Translations under genes and position numbers: made by a program | In this document: piece by piece, positions 1-6,552 of the stretch | Layout: each line of letters starts with the position of its first letter | Position numbering within the stretch: the stretch's first letter is position 1 | DNA from: Oscillospiraceae bacterium | GTDB lineage: Bacteria > Bacillota_A > Clostridia > Oscillospirales > JAAYXM01 | Direction: 5' to 3' | DNA length: 10,005 bases | NCBI GenBank assembly: GCA_017408185.1 | Contig: JAFQVE010000468.1 | Location: forward strand, 1 to 10,005 | The notes under the pieces: generated by a model | Seen by the model: the letters and a program-made list of their open reading frames with translations, nothing else | Told to the model about the DNA's origin: nothing | Databases searched by the model: none

Positions 1-241
1 CTATCAGAACCGCGACGTGACCGAGCCACAGCGAGACGGGGACCGCCGAATGGCGGTGGATGAGGTGTTATCACAATACCCCGACTTTGATACCGTCGCA
101 GAATACGCAAAGGAAGCAGTCACCGCCCTCATCTCGGCAGGTCTCGTCAACGGCAAGAGCGGACGCATCGCACCGACAGACTACACAACCCGCGCAGAAG
201 TTGCGGTGCTTATAAAACGTATACTGGATTATGTAAAATAA
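1..241 (+). CDS. SLH-domain surface protein, C-terminal end (partial)
   Basis: This is the last 79 codons of a gene that enters from the left edge; the first whole codon is at position 2 and translation starts YQNRDVTEP. From about residue 28 the protein shows one S-layer homology repeat: an FDTV start, then YAKEAVTALISAGLVNG, a glycine turn (KSGR), and the closing P-x4-TRAEVAVLIKRIL block. SLH repeats usually come in threes at one end of exported proteins and bind pyruvylated secondary cell-wall polymer, so the missing upstream part should hold more repeats, a signal peptide and the functional domain. The preceding YQNRDV segment fits the end of a previous repeat. A GTG at 17 exists but lies inside the repeat array and is not a credible start. 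The function of the whole protein cannot be told from this fragment. Confidence 0.85.
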   Translation, partial: YQNRDVTEPQRDGDRRMAVDEVLSQYPDFDTVAEYAKEAVTALISAGLVNGKSGRIAPTDYTTRAEVAVLIKRILDYVK

Positions 242-254
242 TTGCAGATTACTA

Positions 255-284
255 TGTGTGGCGGAATTAAACTCCCGCCACACA
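255..284. repeat. Hairpin with 10-bp arms
   Basis: TGTGTGGCGG (255-264) pairs perfectly with CCGCCACACA (275-284) around a 10-nt loop. On the plus strand it is followed by an A-rich run, not a T-run, so it is not a standard terminator for the SLH gene. It may protect the 3' end of that mRNA, or act with the next hairpin. Confidence 0.5.
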
Positions 285-303
285 AAAAATAAACAAATAA
301 GGA

Positions 304-346
304 ACTTGCGCATCTTGGAGACATAACAGATCCAAGATGCGCAAGT
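304..346. terminator. Long-stem hairpin, probable bidirectional terminator
   Basis: ACTTGCGCATCTTGGA (304-319) is perfectly complementary to TCCAAGATGCGCAAGT (331-346), a 16-bp stem with an 11-nt loop. On the minus strand the stem is followed by a T-rich run (the complement of 303-285), which makes it a good intrinsic terminator for the tyrosine phosphatase gene. On the plus strand only CTTT follows, so termination of the SLH gene here is plausible but weaker. Confidence 0.75.
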
Positions 347-363
347 CTTTGCACGTAGAGTTA

Positions 364-810
364 TCATTTTGTAAGCTTTTTCAAAAGTCCTTCGCATCCG
401 CGCAGAATATCGCGGTAGGTGGTTTCAAAGTCATCCGTATACCACGGGTCGGCAACATCTCCCGGCGTATCGGTATAGTCCATAAGGCGTGAGATCTTCC
501 CCTCATCATCCTCGCCTATTACATATGCAATGTTGCGCAGATTTCGCCCGTCCATGCATATAACGTAGTCAAAGCTTTCGTAATCCTTGCGGGTTATTCG
601 CTGAGCGTATTTGCCGTTGCAGGATATACCGTGCTCGGAAAGCTTGCGGCGAGCGGGCGGATAGACCGGATTTCCGAGCTCCTCTGTGCTTGTTGCGCGC
701 GATTCAATATGAAATTGCTCGCTGCGGTCAGCAACAAGCTTTTTCATAATAAACTCCGCCATCGGACTGCGGCAGATATTTCCGTGGCAGACGAAAAGTA
801 TTTTTGTCAT
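364..810 (-). CDS. Low-molecular-weight protein-tyrosine phosphatase
   Basis: A 148-residue cytosolic phosphatase, the normal length for the family. The N-terminal signature VCHGNICRSP gives the P-loop CX5R(S/T), with nucleophile Cys8 and phosphate-binding Arg14. The general acid is expected at Asp121 in DPWY (residues 121-124), where many relatives have DPYY. The family removes phosphate from tyrosine, and in Firmicutes also from protein arginine or from tyrosine kinases that control capsule synthesis; the substrate here is unknown. An upstream ATG at 849 would add 13 residues but has no ribosome site. The ATG at 810 puts the conserved MTKILFVCHGN start first and has AAAGGAG upstream. The gene follows the ATPase gene on the same strand after a 135-bp gap in which I found no convincing promoter. 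Confidence 0.93.
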   Translation of the reverse strand: MTKILFVCHGNICRSPMAEFIMKKLVADRSEQFHIESRATSTEELGNPVYPPARRKLSEHGISCNGKYAQRITRKDYESFDYVICMDGRNLRNIAYVIGEDDEGKISRLMDYTDTPGDVADPWYTDDFETTYRDILRGCEGLLKKLTK

Positions 811-821
811 AGTGCTGAAAA

Positions 822-828
822 CTCCTTT
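822..828 (-). promoter_or_regulatory. Ribosome binding site that fixes the phosphatase start
   Basis: AAAGGAG on the minus strand lies 11 nt before the ATG at 810. It supports the shorter start over the ATG at 849. Confidence 0.7.
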
Positions 829-945
829 AACCCCTTGATTTTTGGGCATTTTTCAATGTTTTTTCGACTTTTTCATGCTTTAATCCTTCAAACACTGTTT
901 ACTCACGGCTCTTGGATAGCATAAGCCACCGCCTTATCTTGACAT

Positions 946-2127
946 TTATTGTCTCATCCACTCTTCGTACTCACCCAATCTTTTGATAAACCCATCAAAT
1001 TCAGGTACGGTAAAATCTAACTCACCATGTTTCGTTGAATAAATTATGCCTTTATCAATAAGCTTTGCTCTCGTTGGGGATATTGATTTTCCATTTTTCC
1101 CAAAATGCTTTGAAATATTTGATATGGTGCAAGGTATTTTCCCGCACTTGACCATCGAAAAGACAAACACCTTTTCTGCATCTGAGCATCTTTCATATCT
1201 TGATTTAAAAAAACCATTATCAAGAGCATCAAAAAATTCTCCTGCATTGTCGTCTACAAGTTTTTCATCAATATATTTTCCATCTGCAATATCATAAACA
1301 ACTTTACACAACTGCTGAATAAAAAATGGATACCCTTTGGTTATTCCAAATATTTTGTCTATCGCTTTTTGAGAGTATTCAACATTGAATTTTTTCGCGG
1401 GTTCTATAATGGCTTTTTCTGCATGTTCTTCCGTCAAACTTCCAACAGTCCTATAGACAAACAATCTTTCTGAATATGATTTGATATCTGACAACATTTT
1501 TACGATTTTGGGTAATCCGGCACCTATAATTACAATAGGATATCCCAATTGATTTGCCCTGTGTATTGCTGAAATCAATGCGCCCAATTCATCTTTTTTC
1601 ATATACTGAATTTCATCAATGATAAAACAGATTGGCATTTCGGTCTCGTATGCAATTTCACCTATTGAAGTGAAAACCTGTGTTAAACTTCTCTCATAGC
1701 TTCTTGCTACATATAATTCTCTCTCCTGAACGGAAACAGAAAAAGTCGAATCCTCCGGATTAAACGAAAGCACGAGAGATTTTAGAGCCTCAATGGCCTT
1801 TTGCATAAAAGGTTTTCCTTTTTCTTTTATTCCGGCTTTTTTTAAAAATTCTTGTGCAGCATCCGAAATAATAGAGGTGAAATCTTTTTTTTCATCAATT
1901 TCTACATACTCGCAGAATAAGTCCATTTCCTTTGCAATTGTATAAAATTTATTCATTAAAACAGTTTTTCCGACACCTCTTAATCCACTGTATATAACAG
2001 ATTGTGTGGGTATATTATGCTTTAGCGCTTCGAATACATTTTTTATTTCCTCAATATTGTTTTCTCTACCAGCCAAAAAAGTAGGCATTAGCCCTGCTCC
2101 CGGTCTATACGGATTGATTTTGAACAT
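946..2127 (-). CDS. AAA-type ATPase with ORC/Cdc6-like layout and C-terminal winged helix
   Basis: A 393-residue protein. Walker A is GLRGVGKT (residues 48-55) and Walker B is CFIIDE (167-172, Asp171/Glu172). A sensor-1-like strand, IVIIGAGLP (198-206), follows, and SYSERLF (Arg221) may be the arginine finger. The AGREN segment near residue 20 is typical of the N-terminal linker of AAA_16/ORC-like ATPases. Residues about 305-393 look like a winged helix, which suggests nucleic-acid binding. Genes of this kind often stand alone in accessory DNA and have no assigned role; I cannot name a function. The gene is clearly richer in A and T than the metabolic genes in the window and has its own promoter, which fits acquisition by transfer. 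AAGGAG lies 9 nt before the ATG. No terminator hairpin was seen after the stop. Confidence 0.85.
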   Translation of the reverse strand: MFKINPYRPGAGLMPTFLAGRENNIEEIKNVFEALKHNIPTQSVIYSGLRGVGKTVLMNKFYTIAKEMDLFCEYVEIDEKKDFTSIISDAAQEFLKKAGIKEKGKPFMQKAIEALKSLVLSFNPEDSTFSVSVQERELYVARSYERSLTQVFTSIGEIAYETEMPICFIIDEIQYMKKDELGALISAIHRANQLGYPIVIIGAGLPKIVKMLSDIKSYSERLFVYRTVGSLTEEHAEKAIIEPAKKFNVEYSQKAIDKIFGITKGYPFFIQQLCKVVYDIADGKYIDEKLVDDNAGEFFDALDNGFFKSRYERCSDAEKVFVFSMVKCGKIPCTISNISKHFGKNGKSISPTRAKLIDKGIIYSTKHGELDFTVPEFDGFIKRLGEYEEWMRQ

Positions 2128-2160
2128 AAAACTTTTCTCCTTTTTCTTGTCTCTGTCGGC

Positions 2161-2189
2161 AGTATATCATAGTTTTTAGATCTTGTCAA
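2161..2189 (-). promoter_or_regulatory. Promoter of the AAA ATPase gene
   Basis: Read on the minus strand, TTGACA (complement of 2184-2189) and TATACT (complement of 2161-2166) are separated by exactly 17 bp. This is close to the sigma-A consensus and lies 34 bp before the ATPase start codon. Confidence 0.8.
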
Positions 2190-2244
2190 TCGTCTTGTGC
2201 GATTTCTCGTAAAATTTTTGATAGATTACGTTAGATTTTGTTTA

Positions 2245-2394
2245 GCCGCAGATAAAGAACAGATAACAAATGCTGCATCTGCTCTGAATATCATCGGTAT
2301 CGCAGTCTGACAAGCCGAACAAAGTATCAAGTGTATTGAGTGCTATATTTGCAGTTTGCTGCGAAGCTTCGTCAGTATGCGTTTGCTCAAAAGT
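2245..2394 (-). other. Open 50-codon stretch after the AraC gene, possible gene remnant
   Basis: The AraC gene ends with tandem TGA-TAA stops (2400-2395). The same frame then stays open for 50 codons until a TAA at 2244-2242. The conceptual product includes TANIALNTLDTLFGLSDCD and looks protein-like. No ATG or GTG start and no ribosome site are present, so it is not an intact gene. It may be the eroded end of a lost gene or chance. I recognise no family. Confidence 0.25.
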
Positions 2395-2397
2395 TTA

Positions 2398-3261
2398 TCA
2401 TTTTGTATTTCGTTTTTTAAACTCCATAGGGGTGATACCCATATGCTTTTTATACAGACGGAAAAAGTTTGAATAATTGTTGAAACCTGCCAGCTGACAT
2501 GCAGTTCCTATATTAGCTCCGTTACTGACAATTTCATTAAAGTAGGAAATGCGGTGGAATATAACATAATTCCACAGAGATGTGCCGACATACTCCTTGA
2601 ATAGATGTGACAGATATGACTTGTCTATATTGAATTCCTTGGCGATGCTGTCCATGCTTATTTCTTCTTTGAAATGAACATCAAGAAACTTAAGAATTTC
2701 ATTTATAAAATGGTTTTCTGTTGAAGAAACAAAGTTTTTAAAGTCCTGATTTTTCGATATTTCGCAGATGACAGAAAGCGCCTCAGTTATTTTGCAGAGT
2801 GCAAGAATATCTTTTACGGAACCGGCGCTTTGAATGGTTGCGAGAAGACTTTTCAACACCGCATCCAAAGAATATTTTTTTACGCTTGCAGAAGAAATAT
2901 GGTTTGATACGCCTTTTTCGCGATTTATAAAAGGACTGTAAAGTGAGCTGCAGTCTTTGGGAAAATTCTTTAACAGTCTGTCAGAAAAATGAAGAACTAT
3001 TCTTTCGTGATATTTGTTTGCATCTACACTGCAACAGAACATTTCGGAAGGATTAAGTATAATAATATCGCCGTCATTAAAGTCATACTGCTTTCCTTCG
3101 ATTTTAATGTTTCCGCTTCCGCTGATGAAATAGTAGAGCATGCATTGTGAGGTTTGGTGCATATAAGAAAGCGTGGAAGCTTCTGCTGAAAATCCCGTGG
3201 TGTGATTTACAATATATCCGAGCTCGCTTTCATAGCTTGTCTTGTTGAAATTTTCATACAT
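2398..3261 (-). CDS. AraC/XylS-family transcription regulator
   Basis: A 287-residue regulator of normal AraC length. Residues about 25-95 form a cupin-like sensor: YYFISGSGNIKIEG leads into FNDGDIIILNPSEMF, the usual beta-barrel sensor pattern. The C-terminal region (about 185-285) holds two helix-turn-helix units: SMDSIAKEFNIDKSYLSHLFKE (202-223) and the second around IGTACQLAGFNNYSNFFRLYKK (251-272), closed by the typical MGITPMEFKK. It should bind DNA near its own promoter and respond to a small molecule. It diverges from the M20 amidohydrolase with 128 bp between start codons, so that gene is the most likely target. Its GAGG ribosome site lies 7 nt before the ATG, and tandem stops TGA-TAA end it. 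The ligand is unknown; a substrate or product of the amidohydrolase is a fair guess. Confidence 0.92.
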   Translation of the reverse strand: MYENFNKTSYESELGYIVNHTTGFSAEASTLSYMHQTSQCMLYYFISGSGNIKIEGKQYDFNDGDIIILNPSEMFCCSVDANKYHERIVLHFSDRLLKNFPKDCSSLYSPFINREKGVSNHISSASVKKYSLDAVLKSLLATIQSAGSVKDILALCKITEALSVICEISKNQDFKNFVSSTENHFINEILKFLDVHFKEEISMDSIAKEFNIDKSYLSHLFKEYVGTSLWNYVIFHRISYFNEIVSNGANIGTACQLAGFNNYSNFFRLYKKHMGITPMEFKKRNTK

Positions 3262-3280
3262 AAAACCACCTCATAGCAGT

Positions 3281-3309
3281 ATTATATATAAAAATCGCAG
3301 TAAAGTCAA
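3281..3309 (-). promoter_or_regulatory. Promoter of the AraC-type regulator gene
   Basis: On the minus strand, TTGACT (complement of 3304-3309) and a perfect TATAAT (complement of 3281-3286) are 17 bp apart. They lie 19 bp before the regulator's start codon, leaving a very short leader. Confidence 0.75.
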
Positions 3310-3338
3310 TTGTATATTTAATTATGATGTGATACAAT
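3310..3338 (+). promoter_or_regulatory. Promoter of the M20 amidohydrolase gene
   Basis: TTGTAT (3310-3315) and TACAAT (3333-3338) are 17 bp apart. This promoter starts at the base after the -35 box of the divergent regulator promoter, so the two promoters stand back to back and one bound protein could control both. A perfect TATAAT at 3367-3372 is an alternative -10 but lacks a good -35. Confidence 0.55.
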
Positions 3339-3358
3339 AAAAACATAGTTGAATATAC

Positions 3359-3370
3359 TATATCGATATA
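3359..3370. promoter_or_regulatory. 12-bp palindrome in the divergent control region
   Basis: TATATCGATATA is a perfect 12-bp palindrome, 20 bp downstream of the predicted -10 box and 19 bp before the amidohydrolase ATG. It could be an operator. AraC proteins more often bind direct repeats, and the region is AT-rich, so this may be chance. Confidence 0.3.
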
Positions 3371-3389
3371 ATTACGGGAGTTGTTTGAA

Positions 3390-4586
3390 ATGATAAATGT
3401 AGATAAGGATTATATCATCAAATTAAGACGTGAGATACATATGTATCCTGAGGTTGACTATGATTTACCGAAAACAGTTGCCTTAGTTAAGCGTGAGCTT
3501 GAAAGTATGGGGATTCCATATACCGAAAAGTATGGAAAAGGCAGTGTTGTAGGATACATAAATCCGGATAAAACCGATTTTACCATCGGTATCCGTGCGG
3601 ATATGGATGCCCTGAGAATGACCGAGGCAAATGACTGTGAATACCGCTCGCGTCACGAAGGAATTATGCATGCCTGCGGTCACGATGCCCACACCGCAAT
3701 TCTTTTGGGAACTGCAAAGGCACTTAAGGAAATTGAGAGCAGCCTTTCCTGCCGTGTAAAGCTTGTTTTCCAGCCAAGCGAAGAGGGCGTTACAAGCGGC
3801 GCAATTATGATGATTGAAAACGGCGTTATGGAAGATATCGACATTATGACAGGTCTTCATGTAGGTACTTCCCTTGATGTCGGAAAGCTCGGAGTATGCC
3901 CTGGTTTTTCAAGCGCATCAAGCCGCCATTTTAAGATTGAGATAGGCGGCAAAAGCGTTCACGCAACGGCATATCACAAAGGTATTGATGCTTTGGCAAT
4001 AGCGGTGAAGATGTATGAAGGACTTCAGGCAATTTTCGCAAACGAGGTTGATCCGAAGGAAAGAGTTGTTTGCCGTGTGACAAAGCTTCATTCCGGCACT
4101 GCTCAGAATATTCTTCCAGATTATGCCCTTATGCAGGGAACAATCCGCACTTTCAATGTGCCGTTAAGCGGATTTATCCACGACAGAATGCAGGCATTGG
4201 CAAAGAGCTTATCCGATATGTACGGAGTAGAAATCAAGGTTCACGCACCGCTTAAGTCAACCTGTGTTTACAACAACCCATACCTTTCGGAGATTATGAT
4301 GAAAAGTATGGAAAAGGTTGTCGGCAAAGAGAATGTTGCCAAGGTAGAGTATGGTATGGGCTCTGAAGACTTTTCGAGGTTTACCGATATAGTTCCCAGT
4401 GTATTCTTCCGTCTCGGAATAAGAAACGAAGAAAAGGGAATAACTCAGGTAGCCCATCAGGTCGATTTTCAGGTTGATGAAGATGCACTCATATACGGAG
4501 CGATGAATTTCGTTCAGTTCGTTCTTGATAATCAAAACGGTGTGGATATAAAAAAGGCAAAAGAAGCAGACGAAAGAGCAAACTGA
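3390..4586 (+). CDS. M20-family metallo-amidohydrolase (N-acyl amino acid / hippurate hydrolase type)
   Basis: A 398-residue cytosolic enzyme of the M20D amidohydrolase group, which cleaves N-acyl groups from amino acids or related amides with a two-metal site. The core motifs are GIRADMDALRM (67-77) and HACGHDAHTA (94-103). By comparison with the family, the metal ligands should be Cys96, His98, Glu132 (in PSEEG), His157 (in GLH) and His356 (in VAHQ). GSEDF (324-328) is also typical. The lid domain spans roughly 178-290. A TTG nine bases upstream (3381) abuts GGGAG directly and cannot use it. The ATG at 3390 lies 9 nt after GGGAG (3376-3380), so that start was chosen. No signal peptide is seen. 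The divergent AraC regulator suggests induction by a peptide or acyl-amino acid. The exact substrate cannot be read from sequence. Confidence 0.93.
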   Translation: MINVDKDYIIKLRREIHMYPEVDYDLPKTVALVKRELESMGIPYTEKYGKGSVVGYINPDKTDFTIGIRADMDALRMTEANDCEYRSRHEGIMHACGHDAHTAILLGTAKALKEIESSLSCRVKLVFQPSEEGVTSGAIMMIENGVMEDIDIMTGLHVGTSLDVGKLGVCPGFSSASSRHFKIEIGGKSVHATAYHKGIDALAIAVKMYEGLQAIFANEVDPKERVVCRVTKLHSGTAQNILPDYALMQGTIRTFNVPLSGFIHDRMQALAKSLSDMYGVEIKVHAPLKSTCVYNNPYLSEIMMKSMEKVVGKENVAKVEYGMGSEDFSRFTDIVPSVFFRLGIRNEEKGITQVAHQVDFQVDEDALIYGAMNFVQFVLDNQNGVDIKKAKEADERAN

Positions 4587-4618
4587 ACCTTATTTCCCTA
4601 AAACTTTTTGCTTCCGAC

Positions 4619-4647
4619 TTGACAAATTTATATAAAGAGTATAAGAT
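4619..4647 (+). promoter_or_regulatory. Promoter of the small zinc-ribbon gene
   Basis: A perfect TTGACA (4619-4624) is followed after 17 bp by TAAGAT (4642-4647). The box pair is the same as that before the purine nucleoside phosphorylase gene (6553-6581). It starts 33 bp after the amidohydrolase stop codon and gives a leader of about 40 nt. Confidence 0.65.
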
Positions 4648-4694
4648 GATGTTAAAGGATTATTTATATAACTTACACAGAAAGGTGAGAAGCA

Positions 4695-4844
4695 ATGAGT
4701 GAAGAAATCAGGAACACACCGGAAAAGAACGAAAAGCCTGCGGGGGCGTGTCCGATTTGCGGCTTTATAACGCCGTTTAACCCGGAAGAGGAGGGGTTCT
4801 GCTGCCCGGTGTGCGGGGCGCCGTCCGGACAGGTTAAAAAGTAA
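4695..4844 (+). CDS. 49-residue double-knuckle zinc-ribbon (rubredoxin-like) protein
   Basis: A short gene with ATG at 4695, preceded by AAGGTGAG, and TAA at 4842-4844. The first 17 residues are charged and probably flexible (MSEEIRNTPEKNEKP). Then come two metal knuckles: CPICG (Cys19, Cys22) and, after a 14-residue acidic linker (FITPFNPEEEGFCC), CPVCGAPSGQ (Cys37, Cys40). An extra Cys36 adjoins the second knuckle. The pattern resembles zinc ribbons and the C-terminal rubredoxin-type knuckle of rubrerythrins (CPVCGxP). Four cysteines in two CX2C pairs predict one bound Zn or Fe. It has its own promoter and terminator, which argues for a real gene. Its role is unknown; electron transfer, metal handling or protein binding are all possible. 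The base composition is higher in GC than in the flanking spacers, as expected of coding DNA. Confidence 0.8.
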   Translation: MSEEIRNTPEKNEKPAGACPICGFITPFNPEEEGFCCPVCGAPSGQVKK

Positions 4845-4854
4845 GATAAACGAT

Positions 4855-4883
4855 AAGAAGCTACGGTTTTCCCGCAGCTTCTT
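4855..4883. terminator. Bidirectional terminator between convergent genes
   Basis: AAGAAGCT (4855-4862) pairs with AGCTTCTT (4876-4883), and CGG (4864-4866) pairs with CCG (4872-4874), with one A/C mismatch between the two helices. TTTATA follows on the plus strand, ending the zinc-ribbon transcript. On the minus strand a weaker T-rich run follows, so it can also end the ECF transporter transcript. Confidence 0.75.
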
Positions 4884-4896
4884 TTATATGATCTGA

Positions 4897-5580
4897 TTAT
4901 TTTCTTCTGAGATTTAACAGTCTTACAACCACCGGACTGAGGATGATATTGCTTCCAAGCTCGAAAAGGAAGTTAGCACCGACAAGTACAAAGATCATAT
5001 AGTAGGCAACTCCTCCGCCGAGACCTGCTGCAGCTGCCCAGCCGGCAACCGTGTCCATAAAGAACAGCAGACAGCCGATGAGAAAGATACCGGTGTTTAC
5101 AAGCGGGCAGACAATTGCCGCAACAAGCACGGCTATGTACCTGTTGTTTCTTGAAATAAACTTAAGTACTCCCGGCGTGCAAGCGTCGCAAAGTCCATAC
5201 TCTTTTTTGATACGCCCGATAAGCTTTTCGGAACGTTTGTCAAGAAGCGCGAGAACGCCCTTGTAGGCAAGACCTGCAAAAAGTCCGCAGGCAGTGCCTT
5301 TTGCGAGAACGGTGATGATTGTTCCGGCAACGTTGACGACGAGAAAAGCCGCCGCGTCTCCGCTTATCAGAACCGTCACGCCGAACACCAATCCAAGCCA
5401 GGCAGCAATGCCGACGCCGCACGTTGCCGCACCGATGACAATCGGTATGAGCACGAGCGAGATGGAAAACGGGCCCAATTTGATGAACGCGCCCATCATC
5501 TGCAGGATGATGACAAGTGCCGTCAGAATTGCGCCGAGTACCATAGTCTCGGTTGACATTCCTTTTGTAGTCTTTTGCAT
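4897..5580 (-). CDS. ECF transporter S component, probably for pantothenate
   Basis: A 227-residue hydrophobic membrane protein with about six predicted membrane spans (roughly 12-33, 37-52, 54-73, 78-105, 147-175, 192-220). It is the substrate-binding (S) subunit type of energy-coupling factor importers. Small residues spaced along the first helix (Ala17, Ala21) fit the surface that docks on EcfT. No EcfA/A'/T genes are nearby, so it should use a shared energising module encoded elsewhere. Residues about 113-146 form a charged cytoplasmic loop between spans 4 and 5 that contains CDAC (Cys131, Cys134). Pantothenate is inferred only from the neighbouring coaX; riboflavin or other vitamins cannot be excluded. 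The annotated start is the ATG at 5580 with a near-perfect AAGGAGG 7 nt upstream; a TTG at 5619 would add 13 unlikely residues. Confidence 0.85.
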   Translation of the reverse strand: MQKTTKGMSTETMVLGAILTALVIILQMMGAFIKLGPFSISLVLIPIVIGAATCGVGIAAWLGLVFGVTVLISGDAAAFLVVNVAGTIITVLAKGTACGLFAGLAYKGVLALLDKRSEKLIGRIKKEYGLCDACTPGVLKFISRNNRYIAVLVAAIVCPLVNTGIFLIGCLLFFMDTVAGWAAAAGLGGGVAYYMIFVLVGANFLFELGSNIILSPVVVRLLNLRRK

Positions 5581-5587
5581 AATAATT

Positions 5588-5594
5588 CCTCCTT
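5588..5594 (-). promoter_or_regulatory. Strong ribosome binding site of the ECF S component
   Basis: AAGGAGG on the minus strand lies 7 nt before the ATG at 5580. It settles the start, against the upstream TTG at 5619. Confidence 0.8.
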
Positions 5595-5636
5595 GCTGTC
5601 GTTCACAAAAGTGATACAACGCATTGAAATTTATTT

Positions 5637-5665
5637 ATATTATCTCCTTGCGGAGCAATATACAA
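5637..5665 (-). promoter_or_regulatory. Possible promoter between coaX and the ECF S gene
   Basis: On the minus strand, TTGTAT (complement of 5660-5665) and TAATAT (complement of 5637-5642) are 17 bp apart. The spacer contains CTCC-GCAA-GGAG, a short stem with a 4-nt loop. The match is moderate, so the transporter may be read both from coaX and from this site. Confidence 0.35.
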
Positions 5666-5672
5666 AAGCAGT

Positions 5673-6437
5673 TTATTTATTTTTCTTGTAAAGGATATTA
5701 AGACCTTTCAGGATAAGGTCGCGGTCAAGTGTGATATCGTGCCTGCAATGAGGGATAATCGTATGGGAAAGCCCGCCCGTTGCATACACAGGAAGCTCCT
5801 TGCCGATTTCATCGCAGAAGCGGTCAATCATTCCGTCAATCATAGCGGCATTTCCGAAAACAACGCCTGAACGCATACAGTCCACCGTGTTTTTACCGAT
5901 TACGGACTTCGGTGCCTCAAGGCTTATCTGCGGAAGCTGGGCTGTGCCGCTTGCAAGAGCGGAAAGCGCAATGTGTACACCGGGAATGATGGAAAGCCCG
6001 GAGAAGGTTCCGGAATCCTCCATAATCATAATCTTTGTGGCAGTGCCCATATCAACGATAAGCGACGGACTGCCGTATATATGATGCGTTGCAACGCAGG
6101 CGCAGATGAGGTCTGCTCCAACGGATGCGGGGTTGTCACAGTGAATGTTGATGCCGGTTTTTATACCGGGACCGACCATTAGCGGCGTTGTGCAGTAAGC
6201 AATCTCAATTGCACGCTTCATAACTGAATTGAGCGGGGGAACAACCGAGGAAATTATCGCGCCGTTTACAGCCTCTTTGTCAACGCAGTGAAGCTTTAAT
6301 ATGCTGTGGATTTTCGTTGCATATTCATCCTCGGTCTTCTTTGCGTTTGTAGCAATGCGCGCAACAAAGCATAAGGTGTCGTTTTCAAACCCGCCGATGA
6401 CGATGTTTGTGTTGCCTATATCTATTGCAAGTATCAT
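5673..6437 (-). CDS. coaX: Type III pantothenate kinase
   Basis: A 254-residue enzyme of the ASKHA (acetate kinase/Hsp70/actin) fold that phosphorylates pantothenate, the first step of CoA synthesis. The N-terminal DIGNTN (6-11) is the phosphate-binding signature. VGAD (106-109) supplies the expected catalytic Asp109; many relatives have Arg after it, here Leu110. DMGTAT (129-134) and GLSIIPG (147-153) correspond to the second phosphate loop and the pantothenate region. YATGG (218-222) is the late glycine motif. An ATG far upstream would add 53 residues of non-homologous sequence crossing the promoter. The ATG at 6437 starts MILAIDIGNTN and has AAGGG 8 nt upstream. It is divergent from the purine nucleoside phosphorylase gene and is followed after 92 bp by the ECF S component on the same strand. 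Confidence 0.95.
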   Translation of the reverse strand: MILAIDIGNTNIVIGGFENDTLCFVARIATNAKKTEDEYATKIHSILKLHCVDKEAVNGAIISSVVPPLNSVMKRAIEIAYCTTPLMVGPGIKTGINIHCDNPASVGADLICACVATHHIYGSPSLIVDMGTATKIMIMEDSGTFSGLSIIPGVHIALSALASGTAQLPQISLEAPKSVIGKNTVDCMRSGVVFGNAAMIDGMIDRFCDEIGKELPVYATGGLSHTIIPHCRHDITLDRDLILKGLNILYKKNK

Positions 6438-6485
6438 AATATAATCCCTTCCGAAACGGCGAATCTGCCGTATTTTCCCACCTTT

Positions 6486-6515
6486 AGTATAATCCCGGTA
6501 AAGCCGTTTTGTCAA
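6486..6515 (-). promoter_or_regulatory. Promoter of coaX
   Basis: On the minus strand, a perfect TTGACA (complement of 6510-6515) and TATACT (complement of 6486-6491) are 18 bp apart. The -10 is 48 bp before the coaX ATG. Confidence 0.75.
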
Positions 6516-6552
6516 GCGGAAAGTGAGAAACGGGAGAAAATCTCTTTTTTCG

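Noticed and set aside
631..924. A 97-codon plus-strand frame over the phosphatase start
   Set aside because: It is antisense to the P-loop region of a well-supported phosphatase and shows no ribosome site or known motif.
939..945. TTGACA on the plus strand near the end of the ATPase gene
   Set aside because: No -10 box at suitable spacing and no plus-strand gene downstream.
2362..2371. 10-bp palindrome CGAAGCTTCG
   Set aside because: It is short, has no T-run and lies in no promoter; likely chance.
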